Both the position numbers and the translations under genes were made by a program. A stretch of DNA of 64,000 bases from Oncomelania hupensis (lineage: Eukaryota > Mollusca > Gastropoda > Littorinimorpha > Pomatiopsidae): the NCBI GenBank assembly GCA_036898135.1, contig CM072523.1:34235242-34299241 (forward strand). Direction: 5' to 3'. Under the pieces are notes generated by a model, which saw only the letters and a list, made by a program, of their open reading frames with translations, had not been told where the DNA came from and did not search any database. This document shows positions 1 through 10,800 of this stretch, one piece after another (the stretch's first letter is position 1; every line of letters starts with the position of its first letter).

Positions 1-324
1 AGTAAGTGTCAATTTCATTGACAAATTTATCATTGGTCCTTATTTCCACGATATTGGATCCATTGACAATTAATGTGGACTTGTCGTCAATGCCTGGAAA
101 GGAAATCGTCAACATGTAAGTCACATTAGTTACTGTTTGGCCATAGCGGCAAAATACAATGGACTCCTTTAACCTTTGTGTTTCTCTTTGTAGTACTAAA
201 TGAATTACCGTTTGGCTCTAGCAGCAAAGACAACAGGATTGCTTTCTTTTTGAATGCATAAGTTCGAACCGTTCTTCCTGTCCTCTTCTGCTTGCGTTCT
301 AATGTACTTTTTAATGATAGTACT

Positions 325-424
<100 letters not shown>

Positions 425-520
425 GTGTAAGATACACAAATAATTTGCTGAAATGAAATCTTGTTAAAGACACCCATATTATAAACTAAGAACACTATTA
501 ATACTCCAGCCTTGTTCTAG

Positions 521-1455
521 CTTATCCTATCCTATCCCTTAACTCGAAAGTCGTTGGAACAACACAGATGATCGCTCAACCAGCATACTCCATCTTTCTC
601 TGTTTTCAGCACCGTTCCTTGCAGGATAATCTTTCCAAGGCCTGATGCTCTGGTGACGAGGCCATAACATCGGAGTTTCCATTTCTTCACCACTGTGAGC
701 ATGTCATCGTGTTGTCCAATGGCTTGTGTCATGGTCTCTCGGACTTCGTTGTTGGTGATGTGCTGGGTATAGGAAATGCCAAGAAGTCTTCTGTAGCACC
801 TCATCTCCATATTAATTTTTGCATTCTTCGTTGTAGGTCTACTGTGAGAGTCCATGTTTCGCAAGCGTATAGGAAGATGGAGTTGACAAGGGAGCGCAGC
901 AACCTTATCTTGGAGTGTAGACTGATTGTCCTGTCTTTCCAAATGGACTTCAACCTTGTCAGGGTAGCAGCTGTTTGTGCGATCCTGGAGAGGACTTCTT
1001 GTCGCGACCAATTGTCTGATACAATCGCTCCTAAATACTTGAAGCTGTGCACCGTGTTGAGGCATTGGCCTTGGACTTTGATGTCCGCGTGGATGACGTT
1101 GTTGTTTCTGTAGGTATTTCTCGCAGATTTTTCTGAGGTTGAAAAACTGCTCAGTGGTACTTCGCCCTGCCCTGAATATTGCTTGTTCTTCAGCTATTAT
1201 TTGTTATGCTTGGGGTTTCAAACTTTTGAGTATTATTTTCAAGAGGACTTTGCTTGGATGGCCGAGGAGGCTGTTTTTGCTGTAGTTTTCGCACTCTTGA
1301 AGATTACCCTTTTTGGGAAGAGTGATGACAAGCGATTGGGTCTGTGGTGTAGGCCACTCCCCAGTCTTCCAGATCTTGTTACAGATAATGGTGAGAGCGT
1401 AAATCATCGCTTCTCCTTCTGCTTGAACCAATTCTGCGGGTATGTTGTTGTCGCG
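521..1455 (-). pseudogene. RTE LINE fragment, RT C-terminal half with core deleted
   Basis: The minus strand encodes pieces of the same reverse transcriptase as the copy at 3466-5478: a thumb/linker part (LPKKGNLQECENY, SVITLPK-like context) and the C-terminal part (HSFKYLGAIVSDN, MEMRCYRRLLGIS). The 3' end carries the family's (CCTAT)n tail at 521-538. The segment holding the catalytic FADD box is missing: near 1110-1120 the sequence jumps from upstream of the core to downstream of it. Several frameshifts are present. A dead, internally deleted copy. Confidence 0.9.
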
Positions 1456-1935
1456 AAACAAGCGCCTATGCTACATGCAACTTGGATACTCCGCCTTTAG
1501 TCTAGACAATGCGTCATAGACAATACGTCATAGACAGTGACGAGAATATTGTTTTCAGAATGACGTAGTGTTCGACATTTTTTTTTAATTTTTATTGTGG
1601 TTTCATTTTTAGAAATAGTTGTTACCATAGACAATTTGTATACCATCCTTTCGATTGGCTGAATGTGGAAATGATACGTTGGAAAAATATTCGAGCAACC
1701 ATCTTTGGGGGCAAGAAACGTATGTTCACGCCAGACCACTATTTTTGGATTATAGAGGTCATAGATTGGGTTCGAAAAGCTCGTCTCACCCAAACAACAC
1801 GTGTCGTAAACACAACAAAAGAATCCTGAGCTGGTAAGTTAAGATTCGATGTGTGAAGCTGAGAAATGGGTAGTCTTGTGCTTGTGTCCATTGCGCCATG
1901 CGAATCATTCATCGTCCTTCATCAAGGTGATTCGT

Positions 1936-2038
1936 TATAAATTCTCAGTGTATGTAATTTATATGGTAATAGTAGCTGTTATTTTAACATGTTGTGCTCA
2001 ATTCATATAAATTCTCCAGTGCGTGAAATTTATATGGT
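1936..2038. repeat. Two-unit tandem repeat (about 70 bp period) used as LINE target
   Basis: A unit beginning ATAAATTCTC and ending ATGGTAATAGT occurs at about 1938 and again at about 2008. The second unit is interrupted at 2039-2050 by the RTE LINE and resumes after it at 5489. Otherwise 1500-2038 holds nothing I can identify. Confidence 0.65.
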
Positions 2039-2050
2039 AATAGTTAATTT
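2039..2050. repeat. Target site duplication, left copy
   Basis: AATAGTTAATTT at 2039-2050 is repeated exactly at 5489-5500, directly after the (GGATA)n tail of the LINE. This fixes the element's ends. Confidence 0.8.
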
Positions 2051-2239
2051 TTTTTGGCATCACTGGGCGAAAGTCTTCTACACAGAAGTCACCGGCCAGG
2101 GCGGAGGAACCTCACGTTACTACAGGTTCAACGACCATGTGCTCAGGGCCAAGGCGAGCCACACTTTATTCGTGGATTTCGGCTGTGGCCAACAGCCTGG
2201 AGAAGATTGGGTACCGCCAGGTCTTTTTTGCACAAGATA

Positions 2240-3263
2240 CACTACATGATGACACTATCTACTAATTCCATACCGGATCGGTCGTCGCCCGGCTCAAGGA
2301 CCGCGCCTTCCGTTGGCCACCAGGACGGAGGTGTTAAGTATGCTACTGATGGACAATTTAGCAAGATCCGCACGAGAAACAACATCGTCATAGGAACCTG
2401 GAATGTCAGGACCCTAACTGCGGAAGGAAAATTAGAAGAACTGGCCCACGAGTTGCACCACTATCGATGGAATGTTCTAGGCATCAGCGAACTGCGATGG
2501 AAAGGCCTAGGGGAAACAACAACCGACAAAGGCCACAAGCTCTATTTCAGCGGTAGAGATGACAGGCACGAACACGGCGTTGGATTCTTGGTCCACAAGA
2601 ACATTCTAGCCACTGTCATGGGTTGCCGCCCAGTCTCCAGTAGACTCATTACCATCCGCCTGAGAGCAGCCCCTTTCAACATCACCATCATCCAGGCCTA
2701 TGCCCCAACATCAGACTATGACGACAGCGAAGTGGAGGATTTTTATGAAAATCTACAGGCGGTCCTTGACCAAGTGCCGAAGAAGGACATAGTCATAGTG
2801 CAAGGCGACTGGAATGCCAAGGTTGGCCAAGATGCGCACCACAACTGGGGAGACACATGTGGACCCCACTGCAACAACGAGACAAATGACAGGGGTCTGA
2901 GACTCTTGTAGTTTGCCAGATACAACAATCTGGTACTGGCAAACACGCTTGGTCTCCACAATAACTCCAGACGATGGACATGGCACAGTCCCGGCGGGGA
3001 GGATCACAACCAAATTGACTACATCATGGTCAAGAAACGCTTCAGTTAAAGCATCAACATTGGCAGGACACGCACTTTTCCAGTTCGAGAAGACATCGGA
3101 AGTGACCACGATCTCGTGATGATGTCTTTCCGGCTCCACTTGAAGAGAGTAAATACAGCAAAGTGCACTAGACTGAAGTTCGACCTGGACAAACTGCAAG
3201 ACCCGGAGGTGGCAGAACTATTTAAGGCCACAATTGGAGGGAAATTTGCACCACTGCTCAATT
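2240..3263 (+). pseudogene. RTE endonuclease domain, two premature stops
   Basis: The frame beginning near 2240 encodes an exonuclease-endonuclease-phosphatase fold: GTWNVRTL, then SELRWKG, QAYAPTS, VIVQGDWNAKVG and finally IGSDHDLVMM. These are the usual metal-binding and catalytic blocks of APE-type LINE endonucleases, which nick target DNA to prime reverse transcription. In-frame stops interrupt it at 2909-2911 and 3047-3049. The conserved reading continues in the same frame to about 3263, where family-like sequence ends. Both stops fall inside the domain, so no functional protein is expected from this copy. Confidence 0.88.
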
Positions 3264-3465
3264 TTGGGGCCGGTGAAGTAGATTCAACGATTCAACGAAG
3301 TTTATTGGCCAAATTGACATAAAACATGCACATGGAATATGTTGCGATGTGGCAGTAACATTCATAAAACATACATGCAAACACACGTTTACCAGCTAAT
3401 AAAATACCGATCAAGCGTGCACACATACACACGCAAACAACAAATAGTAAATAGATGTCAACACC

Positions 3466-5478
3466 ATGACCACCACCTTCAACTCAGCTGTGACAGATAC
3501 CGCCACTGAGACCCTTGGCAAGCACCGACCAAAGAAGAAGCCGTGGATCACACCTGAACTTTTGGATCTGTGTGATAAACGAAGAGAGATAAAAAAGAAA
3601 AAGAACACCTCACAGGGAGCTGATGTCTACCGAAAAATCAAAAATGACATCCGAAAAGGCATGCGCACAGCAAAGGAGAACTGGATAGAAAATCAATGCC
3701 AGGAAATAGAGAACAGTCTGAACAAGAGCAACAGCAAGAAGGCCTACCAGACTGTGAAGCGGCTGACAAGTGTCAAACAGCCCAAAGTCTCTACGATCCA
3801 AAGTAAGTCTGGCATATGCCTTACAGAAGAACAAGAAGTCTTGGACAGATGGACAGAGTACAGCTCAGACCTTTACAACCATACACCAAATGGAGACCCA
3901 TCAGTTCTAGCATGTCCCGAGAACAGAGAAGAAGAAGAAATCCTGCAAATTCTCCGGGAAGAAGTTGAGGCAGCAGTGCAATCGCCAAAGAAAGAGAAGT
4001 CAGCGGGAGTGGACAACATACCCGCGGAACTGCTACAAGCAGGAGGAGAAGCGATGATTGATGCCCTCACCATTATCTGTAACAAGATATGGCAGAGTGG
4101 GGAGTGGCCTATACCATGGACCCAGTCGCTTGTCATCACTCTTCCCAAAAAAGGTAACCTTCAGGAGTGTGAAAATTACCGCACCATCAGCCTCATCAGC
4201 CATCCCAGCAAGGTCCTCCTGAAAATAATATTCAACAGGTTGAAACCCCAAGCTGAACAAATCATAGCTGAAGAACAAGCAGGATTCAGGGCAGGGCGAA
4301 GTACCACTGAACAGATTTTCAACCTCAGAATAATCTGTGAGAAATACCTACAGCACCAACAACATCTTTATGATGTGTTCATAGACTTCAAGAAGGCGTT
4401 TGACCGAGTCTGGCATGCAGCTCTATGGGCAACAATGAAAGTGTACAACATCAGCCCTAAAATTATTGAAGTCATCAAAAGCCTGTATGACAAGGCTACC
4501 AGTGCAGTCCTCCACAACAGCGCCATCGGGAACTGGTTCAGAACAACAATCGGTGTGCGTCAAGGATACCTACTCTCTCCAACACTCTTCAACATCTTCC
4601 TAGAGCGCATCATGTCAGATGCTCTTGCAGATCATGAAAGTACAGTCAGCATAGGGGGTAGAGCAATGTCCAATCTTCGTTTTGCGGATGACATTGATGG
4701 ATTGGCTGGAGAGGAACAAGTACTTGAGCAGCTTGGACAGAGGCTTGACACCACCTCCAGAGCTTATGGAATGGAAATAAGTGCAGAGAAGACCAAAATG
4801 ATGACCAACAACACCAATGGCATCAACACGGACATCAAAGTCCAAGGCCAATCCCTCAACACAGTGCATAGCTTTAAATATTTAGGAGCCATTGTATCAG
4901 ACAATGGGTCCCGACAGGAAGTCCTCTCCAGGATCGCACAAACAACTGCTGCCCTGACAAGGTTGAAGCCCATTTGGAAAGACAGGACCATCAGTCTACA
5001 TTCCAAAGTAAGACTGCTGCGCTCCCTTGTCATCTCCATCTTCCTATATGCTTGCGAAGCATGGACCCTCACAGAAGATCTCCAACGAAGAATACAAAGC
5101 ATGGAGATGAGGTGCTACAGAAGACTTCTGGGCATTTCCTGTACCCAACACATCACCAACGACGAAGTCCGACAGACCATCACACAAGCCATTGTGCAAC
5201 ACGATGACCTGCTCACCGTGGTGAAAAAACGGAAACTCCGATGGTATGGCCACGTCACCAGATCATCAGGCCTTGCAAAGACTATTCTGCAAGGCACAGT
5301 GCAAGGAGGTAGAAGAAGAGGGAGACCGAAAAAGAGGTGGGAGGACAACATTCGAGAATGGACTGGTTTGACACTGAGCGAAGCCATCAGGGCTGCTGAG
5401 GACAGAGAAAGATGGAGTATGCTGGTTAAACGATCATCTGTGGTGCCCCTACGACCTCAGGGTTACGGGACCGGATAG
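3466..5478 (+). CDS. RTE reverse transcriptase (open part of LINE ORF)
   Basis: A 670-residue open frame. The reverse transcriptase palm and fingers run from about residue 180 to 450, with blocks FRAGRSTTEQ, VFIDFKKAFD, GVRQGYLLSP and the catalytic box FADD within RFADDIDGLAG. After it comes a conserved C-terminal region, with HSFKYLGAIVSDN and the basic GRPKKRWEDNIREW block typical of this clade. The stop lies just before the GGATA tail. The ATG at 3466 follows a foreign insert, so the native protein would have started upstream in the endonuclease part. It copies its own RNA at a nicked target; without the endonuclease this copy is probably not autonomous. Confidence 0.93.
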   Translation: MTTTFNSAVTDTATETLGKHRPKKKPWITPELLDLCDKRREIKKKKNTSQGADVYRKIKNDIRKGMRTAKENWIENQCQEIENSLNKSNSKKAYQTVKRLTSVKQPKVSTIQSKSGICLTEEQEVLDRWTEYSSDLYNHTPNGDPSVLACPENREEEEILQILREEVEAAVQSPKKEKSAGVDNIPAELLQAGGEAMIDALTIICNKIWQSGEWPIPWTQSLVITLPKKGNLQECENYRTISLISHPSKVLLKIIFNRLKPQAEQIIAEEQAGFRAGRSTTEQIFNLRIICEKYLQHQQHLYDVFIDFKKAFDRVWHAALWATMKVYNISPKIIEVIKSLYDKATSAVLHNSAIGNWFRTTIGVRQGYLLSPTLFNIFLERIMSDALADHESTVSIGGRAMSNLRFADDIDGLAGEEQVLEQLGQRLDTTSRAYGMEISAEKTKMMTNNTNGINTDIKVQGQSLNTVHSFKYLGAIVSDNGSRQEVLSRIAQTTAALTRLKPIWKDRTISLHSKVRLLRSLVISIFLYACEAWTLTEDLQRRIQSMEMRCYRRLLGISCTQHITNDEVRQTITQAIVQHDDLLTVVKKRKLRWYGHVTRSSGLAKTILQGTVQGGRRRGRPKKRWEDNIREWTGLTLSEAIRAAEDRERWSMLVKRSSVVPLRPQGYGTG

Positions 5479-5488
5479 GATAGGAAGG

Positions 5489-5500
5489 AATAGTTAATTT
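5489..5500. repeat. Target site duplication, right copy
   Basis: Exact match to 2039-2050 (AATAGTTAATTT). The following bases resume the interrupted tandem repeat seen before the LINE. 5501-6266 holds no gene I can identify. Confidence 0.8.
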
Positions 5501-6266
5501 AACATGTTTTGCTTAGTTCATAAAGAACGTTGTTGCATTCTTGATCATTGGTACAGTGTGGATGAACAGCGAGGAGAGAACATTATTATGTTTTGGGAAT
5601 AAGATACAATAACCCGTGAATATGCAGGGTTCTTGTTCAAAGAACGTCAACGGCGTTCCTCGCTGGTCATTTAACGGGATGCGGATTGTGTACTTAGTCC
5701 CTGTTATTTGTGCGCAGGGAAAGGATTTTTCTTGTATTTCTGGCTGTTTTGGACTCCTGACACGATCATTTTAATCTACTTCCATCTTCTACGCCTACTC
5801 TTCTAATGACATTGGGTTCGCCATATCCTTGACGTCCATGTGAAGTCAGCTGTACAAAGTATCTTCCTCCTGGCCAAGCGTGAAGACGGATACCTGATTA
5901 AAACTAGGAGCAACACTTCAAGATCTACTTCAAGATATAACTAAGGAAGTCAAGACTTTCCATGCCAGCTAAGTGATAATCCAAATAACAGCATATCTAT
6001 AAGAACCGTGTCATCACGGGTTCATCGTATCACATCATATGAAATAAATATCATCTACCATCAACCAGTTGTATTCTTTTTTAGTTGTACATGTAAAAAA
6101 GCAAACAGGACGAATGAATAGCCAATAATTTCTTTTATTCTTTATTTCCTATTTCTGAACATTATTTTCCTGTCTGTATCGAATTTTGGACATAGTAAGA
6201 AGAGAAAATTGATTATATTTATATAAAATTCTTTTAGTCTGTTCATTCACCATTTGACATCATAAT

Positions 6267-6269
6267 ATA

Positions 6270-6344
<75 letters not shown>

Positions 6345-6370
6345 TATATATATATATATATATATATATA
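6267..6370. repeat. (AT)n microsatellite
   Basis: Roughly 100 bp of almost pure TA repeats, directly adjoining the RTE fragment that begins at about 6376. Confidence 0.95.
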
Positions 6371-6375
6371 ACGCG

Positions 6376-6790
6376 ACAGTTGTGCACTCCGGCCCATTCC
6401 CCATTCTTCAGCGATTGCACTGCTGCTTCAACTAATCGGAGAATTGGGAGGGTTTCTTCTTGTTCTCTGTTCTGGGGACATGCTAAAACTGATGGGTCTC
6501 CGTTTGGTGTGTGGTTGTAAAGGTCAGAGCAGTACTGTGTCCATCTATTTGATTTTTTTACAAGGCACATGCCAGACTTGCTTTGGATCGAGGAGACCTT
6601 GGACTGTTTAACTGTCAGTCAGCCGGTTCTCAGTCTGGTAGGCCCAAAGAGCGAAGGTCTTTGGTAGGCCTTCTTGCTAGTGTTCTTAATCAGACTGTTC
6701 TCTGTTTCCTGGCATTGGTCTTCTATCCAGTTCTCCTTTGCTGTGCGCATGCTTTTTCGGAGCCATTGTTGATTTTTCGGTAGCTTATGT
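6376..6790 (-). pseudogene. RTE LINE fragment, region before the RT domain
   Basis: The minus strand gives DRWTQYCSDLYNHTPNGDPS and flanking pieces, matching the segment of the full copy at about 3625-4020 (DRWTEYSSDLYNHTPNGDPS). Internal frameshifts and small deletions make it non-coding. No RT core, tail or target duplication can be seen, so it is an interior fragment. Confidence 0.88.
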
Positions 6791-7270
6791 CATGCAGCAC
6801 ACTTATTAAAAGTAAAATTCTTTTAGTAATTATATTTTGTTAATGTAGATTTTGTTAAGAAAATATTAGTAAATGAGCATTGAGATAATGCAGGAAACCA
6901 CTTTTTTTCAACTACCAGTTAATTAATTTATTTCTGACTTTTTTTTATTTACACTGAAACAGTATATTACCTGTCGACTTTTTCCAGCCTTGTATGTTTC
7001 TATGTATAAAAAAAAGTATTTCGTTATTCGTCAAAGAATCAAAATAGACTTATACTTGTAATAGGAAGACGTTCCTAAAAATTTTTTTTAATTTGAAAAG
7101 CTTTCATGTTGTAGTTTTCCTCTCTGAACCAACTGCTATAATTTACAAACGGTATGAACGATAGATTTGCAACACAAAACACGGAATACTAAGTTCCCAC
7201 GCTTCGAGTTTAGTTTATCCTTCTACTAACTCTCCCTTCGTATCCATTTACTTATATGTTAATTATCTAC

Positions 7271-7436
7271 CACGTGGAATACAATAAGCACTCTTACAGT
7301 TAACTTCACGCAGGAGATCATTCCTGACTGGAAAGACTGTAACAGGTGATGTAGTCTCAGATGACACGGCAGAGCACAGACCACACTGAGTCAGGACCAA
7401 CAACGAGAACAGCACAGGAGTGAAGGTGGACTCCAT
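7271..7436 (-). CDS. Possible first coding exon of a secreted protein (copy 1)
   Basis: The ATG at 7436 opens a frame with a convincing signal peptide: a short polar start, then a leucine-rich core (VLFSLLVLTQCGLCS) and a small-residue cleavage site. About 30 mature residues follow, including two cysteines, and a candidate donor (G|GTAGAT) lies at 7271/7270. A paralogous start exists 1.3 kb upstream at 8746 (see that entry). No domain is recognisable and no downstream exon was found. Probably the first exon of a small secreted, perhaps cysteine-rich, protein, or a relic of one. Confidence 0.45.
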
Positions 7437-8139
7437 CATTAACAATGTTGAACTTCCACACTAGAGCACCACATATCGCACTACACTGGTCGCAACTCAC
7501 AAATACTTAAACTTGCCAGTTTGTCCATATCAGGTGACAGTGAGGCAATAATTTTCATTCTTCCAAGAACACAATTGTCAAGGGAGCAGGCACTGTTTGG
7601 GTGAGGCGGGGATAAGAGCTGTTTAAAACAAAAATCAAAATTTATTTGGCAATCTGATTCGTCTAATTGTTTTTTTCTCTCTAAGTTTCCTAGAAAATGT
7701 ACATCCGTAAGTTTTTCATGAAGTAACATCCTTATCCGTATTGCTTTATTATATACACAATTTATAACAAAGACCAGGAAATAAATTGATTTAGTTTTAT
7801 ATCAACAGTTTAGCGAGCAAGTGTTCTAAAACATCGACAATTAGTGCCTAACAAGTGGATGATGATGGCGTTGATGATGATTATGACGGAGATGCAGATG
7901 ATGAAAAACAATACTTATGTGTTACATTTTGGTATTATTCTAATTCTATTCTACTCTGTTTCTATATTTATATTGTCCTTATCATACAGCTGCTTATATG
8001 ATTCTGCCTACAATACCTCCAAGAGCTTATTTCTCCTCATGTGCCAGAACGCAGCTTTCGTTCTTCACAGCATTGTCGACTTAAATGGTCTTGTGTTCAG
8101 TAGGGCAATACAAAATAAAATTTAAAAATGACGATGGGA

Positions 8140-8260
8140 TTACAGATCCTTCACAAATTCTGCCTCTAATCTGTGGAATGGCCTTCCTCTTCAGCTGAAA
8201 GAGTGACAGCTTGTTCTCATTCAAGATCTGTTCTTATACTTTGTCATGAACCTCAGAACT
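8140..8260 (+). pseudogene. Relic of a LINE C-terminal end
   Basis: The plus strand reads SNLWNGLPLQLKE followed by a stop and a diverged hydrophobic tail. This resembles the WNSLP motif near the C-terminus of many CR1/RTE-like reverse transcriptases. Only about 40 codons can be matched and a stop interrupts them. Confidence 0.35.
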
Positions 8261-8602
8261 GTACGGTTAGAAAAGCCACCTTGGGCAGAAATATTAGTTT
8301 TTTTTTATTTTTAGTTGTTTGTATTTTTCAGATATTGTTCTACCCTGTCATTGTTGACATGGTCACTGCCAGCCTGCAGTGGTCTTTACCTCTGTGGAAT
8401 ACCTGCCGTCCGTTGTTGTGATATATAAATGACTCCATCTCTTCCAGCTCTTGTACCTAACATTATTATAATTTATAATCGAAAATGGGTGTGTGTGGGG
8501 GTGTGTGTGTGTGTGGGAGAGAGAGAGTTAGAGAGAGGAGAGTCTGTCTGTCTGCCTGTCTCTGCGTATTCTCAATAAAAATTCACAGTTTGGCTCTCAG
8601 CA

Positions 8603-8746
8603 TCACCGCATTTGGCAAGGACATTGGTGGTATCTGGAGAGAGCATGTCTATGTTTCCTCAGGTCTATGCATTTCAGGTCAGAGCAGAGACCATACCGAG
8701 TCAGGACGAACAACGAGAGCACTAGCACAGTAAAGACGGACTCCAT
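8603..8746 (-). CDS. Possible secreted small protein or exon (copy 2)
   Basis: The ATG at 8746 opens a 47-codon frame with a signal peptide (VLVLSLFVLTRYGLCS) clearly related to the one at 7436: both begin MES.FT and share VLT..GLCS. The nucleotide match also covers bases just before the ATG, so the two are duplicates. After the signal peptide the sequences diverge. Copy 2 has three cysteines and ends in TGA at 8603, or may be spliced before that. Function unknown. Confidence 0.4.
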   Translation of the reverse strand: MESVFTVLVLSLFVLTRYGLCSDLKCIDLRKHRHALSRYHQCPCQMR

Positions 8747-8820
8747 CAATAACACTTTTAACATTCGCCCATATGTTTGTGATCACACAGTAATAGGTGT
8801 TTATTAAATTAATAATTTAC

Positions 8821-8882
8821 ACACACACAAACACACACACACCCACCCACACACACACACACACGCACGCGCGTTCGCGCGG
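8821..8882. repeat. (CA)n microsatellite with CG-rich end
   Basis: CA dinucleotides with interruptions, grading into a short GC-rich alternating purine-pyrimidine tract (ACGCACGCGCG). 8883-10010 shows no gene; one 107-codon frame at 9308-9631 has no recognisable features. Confidence 0.9.
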
Positions 8883-10011
8883 TACTTGTTCTATGAAATC
8901 CTACATTGTTTCATGAAACATCAAATCTGTTAACCATTACAAGTTATTCTCTTTGAACAATGTCAATTGAATATATTCCTTTTGTTTAGTAGGCAATTTT
9001 TTTTTTGTTTCGAATAGCAGGCTTTTATTGCTATTATAGTACTATTATAGCCATTGGGGATTTACCATGATAGTTTAAGAAAAAACAGCAAATATGGTGA
9101 AAGGGTTAATATATGTTCTTAAGTGCCGTGTCGCCTGTATAGGAAATGAGCCCTTGAAAGAACAATTCGCCGTAATCATGCACAGTTAAGTTTACCGTTA
9201 GTGATTGTCGAAGTTCTGTAGTTGTCGGAGCCGCGATGCTGACAAAATAACAAATCCGTGTGCGTTGAAAGAGAACACGTTATTAATGTCTGTATAGCAC
9301 AGGCAGCTTGCTGGATCGATTATTTGACAGCACAACGGTGTGCATGAACGCCCTTAACTTTAGCCCGTACGTAAATTTTAACCATAAAGTTACGACTGGG
9401 CAATTAGGCCAAGCTGGTTTAAGACCGCCCATAGCTATGGCAGATTTTGGAGATATGGGCAAAATTTGTGTACGACTTTTATGTAAGCTTAATGCACACC
9501 TCTCTATGTTAAGCTATCAACACGTACTGACAGAACTCATTACTCACTTTTCACCTAGTTTCTGCAGTAAGCCTGAGCAGAAACATTGGCAGATGCCACT
9601 GGTTAATAAGGCCACTAGTAAAGTCACATGAGTGCGGAGGCAGTTGTCTATAACTTACATATATTCGTTTTAAGTAGCCTAATTTATTGTGGGGCAATTA
9701 GATCGAGACTTGATCTTGAAAAAGGACAAGTGTCATCAGAGTGCATGGAACTTTCCGGACCTGATTATAACTTGAAGGGAAAGAAAGAAGAGTGAATGAA
9801 CAGAGGAAACCCAGTTTTGACTGGTACACCTAAAACTCACCGCCTTGGAATCAAATACCTGATTGTAGGACGGGAGTGGGGAATGCGGATGAGGAGTGTT
9901 GGGGAGGAGGGAGGGAAAGATGTGAAGGCGGAAGAGAGCATTTATCCGGCTTCACCTATGAAATAAATGCAATGTCTGTATATCTCTCCTTCCGCCATTA
10001 CCTTCCCTCCC

Positions 10012-10066
10012 TGGCTCGGAAGAGTCCGCTGGACCTAAAGCAATAACCATGTAATGTAATGTAAAC
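10012..10066 (+). mobile_element. Short 3' tail of the I-type LINE family
   Basis: GAGTCCGCTGGACCTAAAG with flanks matches the 3' end of the full LINE at 35436-41252 read on the minus strand, and is followed by ATGTA repeats, the same kind of pentameric tail. It is a severely 5'-truncated insertion. Confidence 0.7.
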
Positions 10067-10069
10067 CTC

Positions 10070-10074
10070 CCCTC
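10070..10074. repeat. Solo LTR target duplication, left
   Basis: CCCTC, repeated exactly at 12955-12959 after the LTR's terminal CA. Confidence 0.65.
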
Positions 10075-10179
10075 TGTGACGAGATTACTAGTTTTACCCT
10101 GCCTATTTACTATTTAGCCTTGTCTAGTCATTGTAACCTTAGAAAGTTAGGGTATTACACAGCAGCCGATTACAATATA

Positions 10180-10338
10180 CAGGGGCGGATCTTGTTCTTG
10201 TGCACGTGCACACCCCCTTGGCGGTCAAAAAAAAAAAAAAAAAGAAAAGGAGGGAGAAAAGGATAAGAAAGAAGAGAAAAAAAATTACTAATTCTCACTC
10301 ACCACACAGTTTCATGTACCTCCAAATTATTATTATTA

Positions 10339-10373
<35 letters not shown>

Positions 10374-10800
10374 CCAAACTTGTACATGCATCAGGTCAGT
10401 TTTGAATAAAACTGATGTGAGTGGCTATTTCTTGTTTTATTTGCAGTAACTTTATCTGTCTTTGTATAAGCCTTTATGCAAGATGTTCTGCTATTGTAAA
10501 TTTTATCATCAGAGTTTGCAGAGGGGTGTTTGTGTGTGTGTGTGGGGGGGGGGGACTAAAAGAGGACTTTTAGCACAAAACAATACTATTTTCAGTCCTT
10601 AAAATAATGCCCAAAATGCACCAGATTGCACAGATTTTAACCATTATTTTCATATTTTTCCGGGGGGGGGGGGGGGGGGAGGGGGGGCATGCTCCCGGAC
10701 CCCCCTAGTACACTCGCCTGCTTCGCAGGCTCGCGCTTGTGGCTACGCCACTTCGCATTAGCTGTGCACACCCCCTCAACAATGGAAAGATCCGCCCCTG
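10180..10800. mobile_element. Non-autonomous hAT-like DNA transposon, nested in LTR
   Basis: 14-bp perfect terminal inverted repeats, CAGGGGCGGATCTT and AAGATCCGCCCCTG, bound a 621-bp element with no transposase. The CAGGGGCGGATC terminus is characteristic of a widespread group of animal hAT elements. The interior has GT repeats (10341-10371), an A-rich tract and a long G tract (10663-10687). A clear 8-bp target duplication is not visible. Confidence 0.7.

Larger units (their letters stand above)
2051..5488 (+). mobile_element. Near full-length RTE-type non-LTR retrotransposon
   Basis: A 3.4 kb LINE holding an apurinic-type endonuclease followed by a reverse transcriptase, ending in a short pentanucleotide tail (GGATA repeats) instead of poly(A). 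A 12-bp direct duplication flanks it. The coding part is broken: stop codons in the endonuclease frame at 2909-2911 and 3047-3049, and about 190 bp of unrelated sequence (about 3264-3460) that shifts the frame before the RT. The RT part is open for 670 codons. Gene layout, tail and C-terminal DNA-binding region match RTE elements often annotated in molluscs as endonuclease-reverse transcriptase. Probably a recent but inactive copy. Confidence 0.9.

Noticed and set aside
9308..9631. 107-codon plus-strand gene
   Set aside because: No domain, no signal peptide, no splice context and no repeat match; length is within chance.
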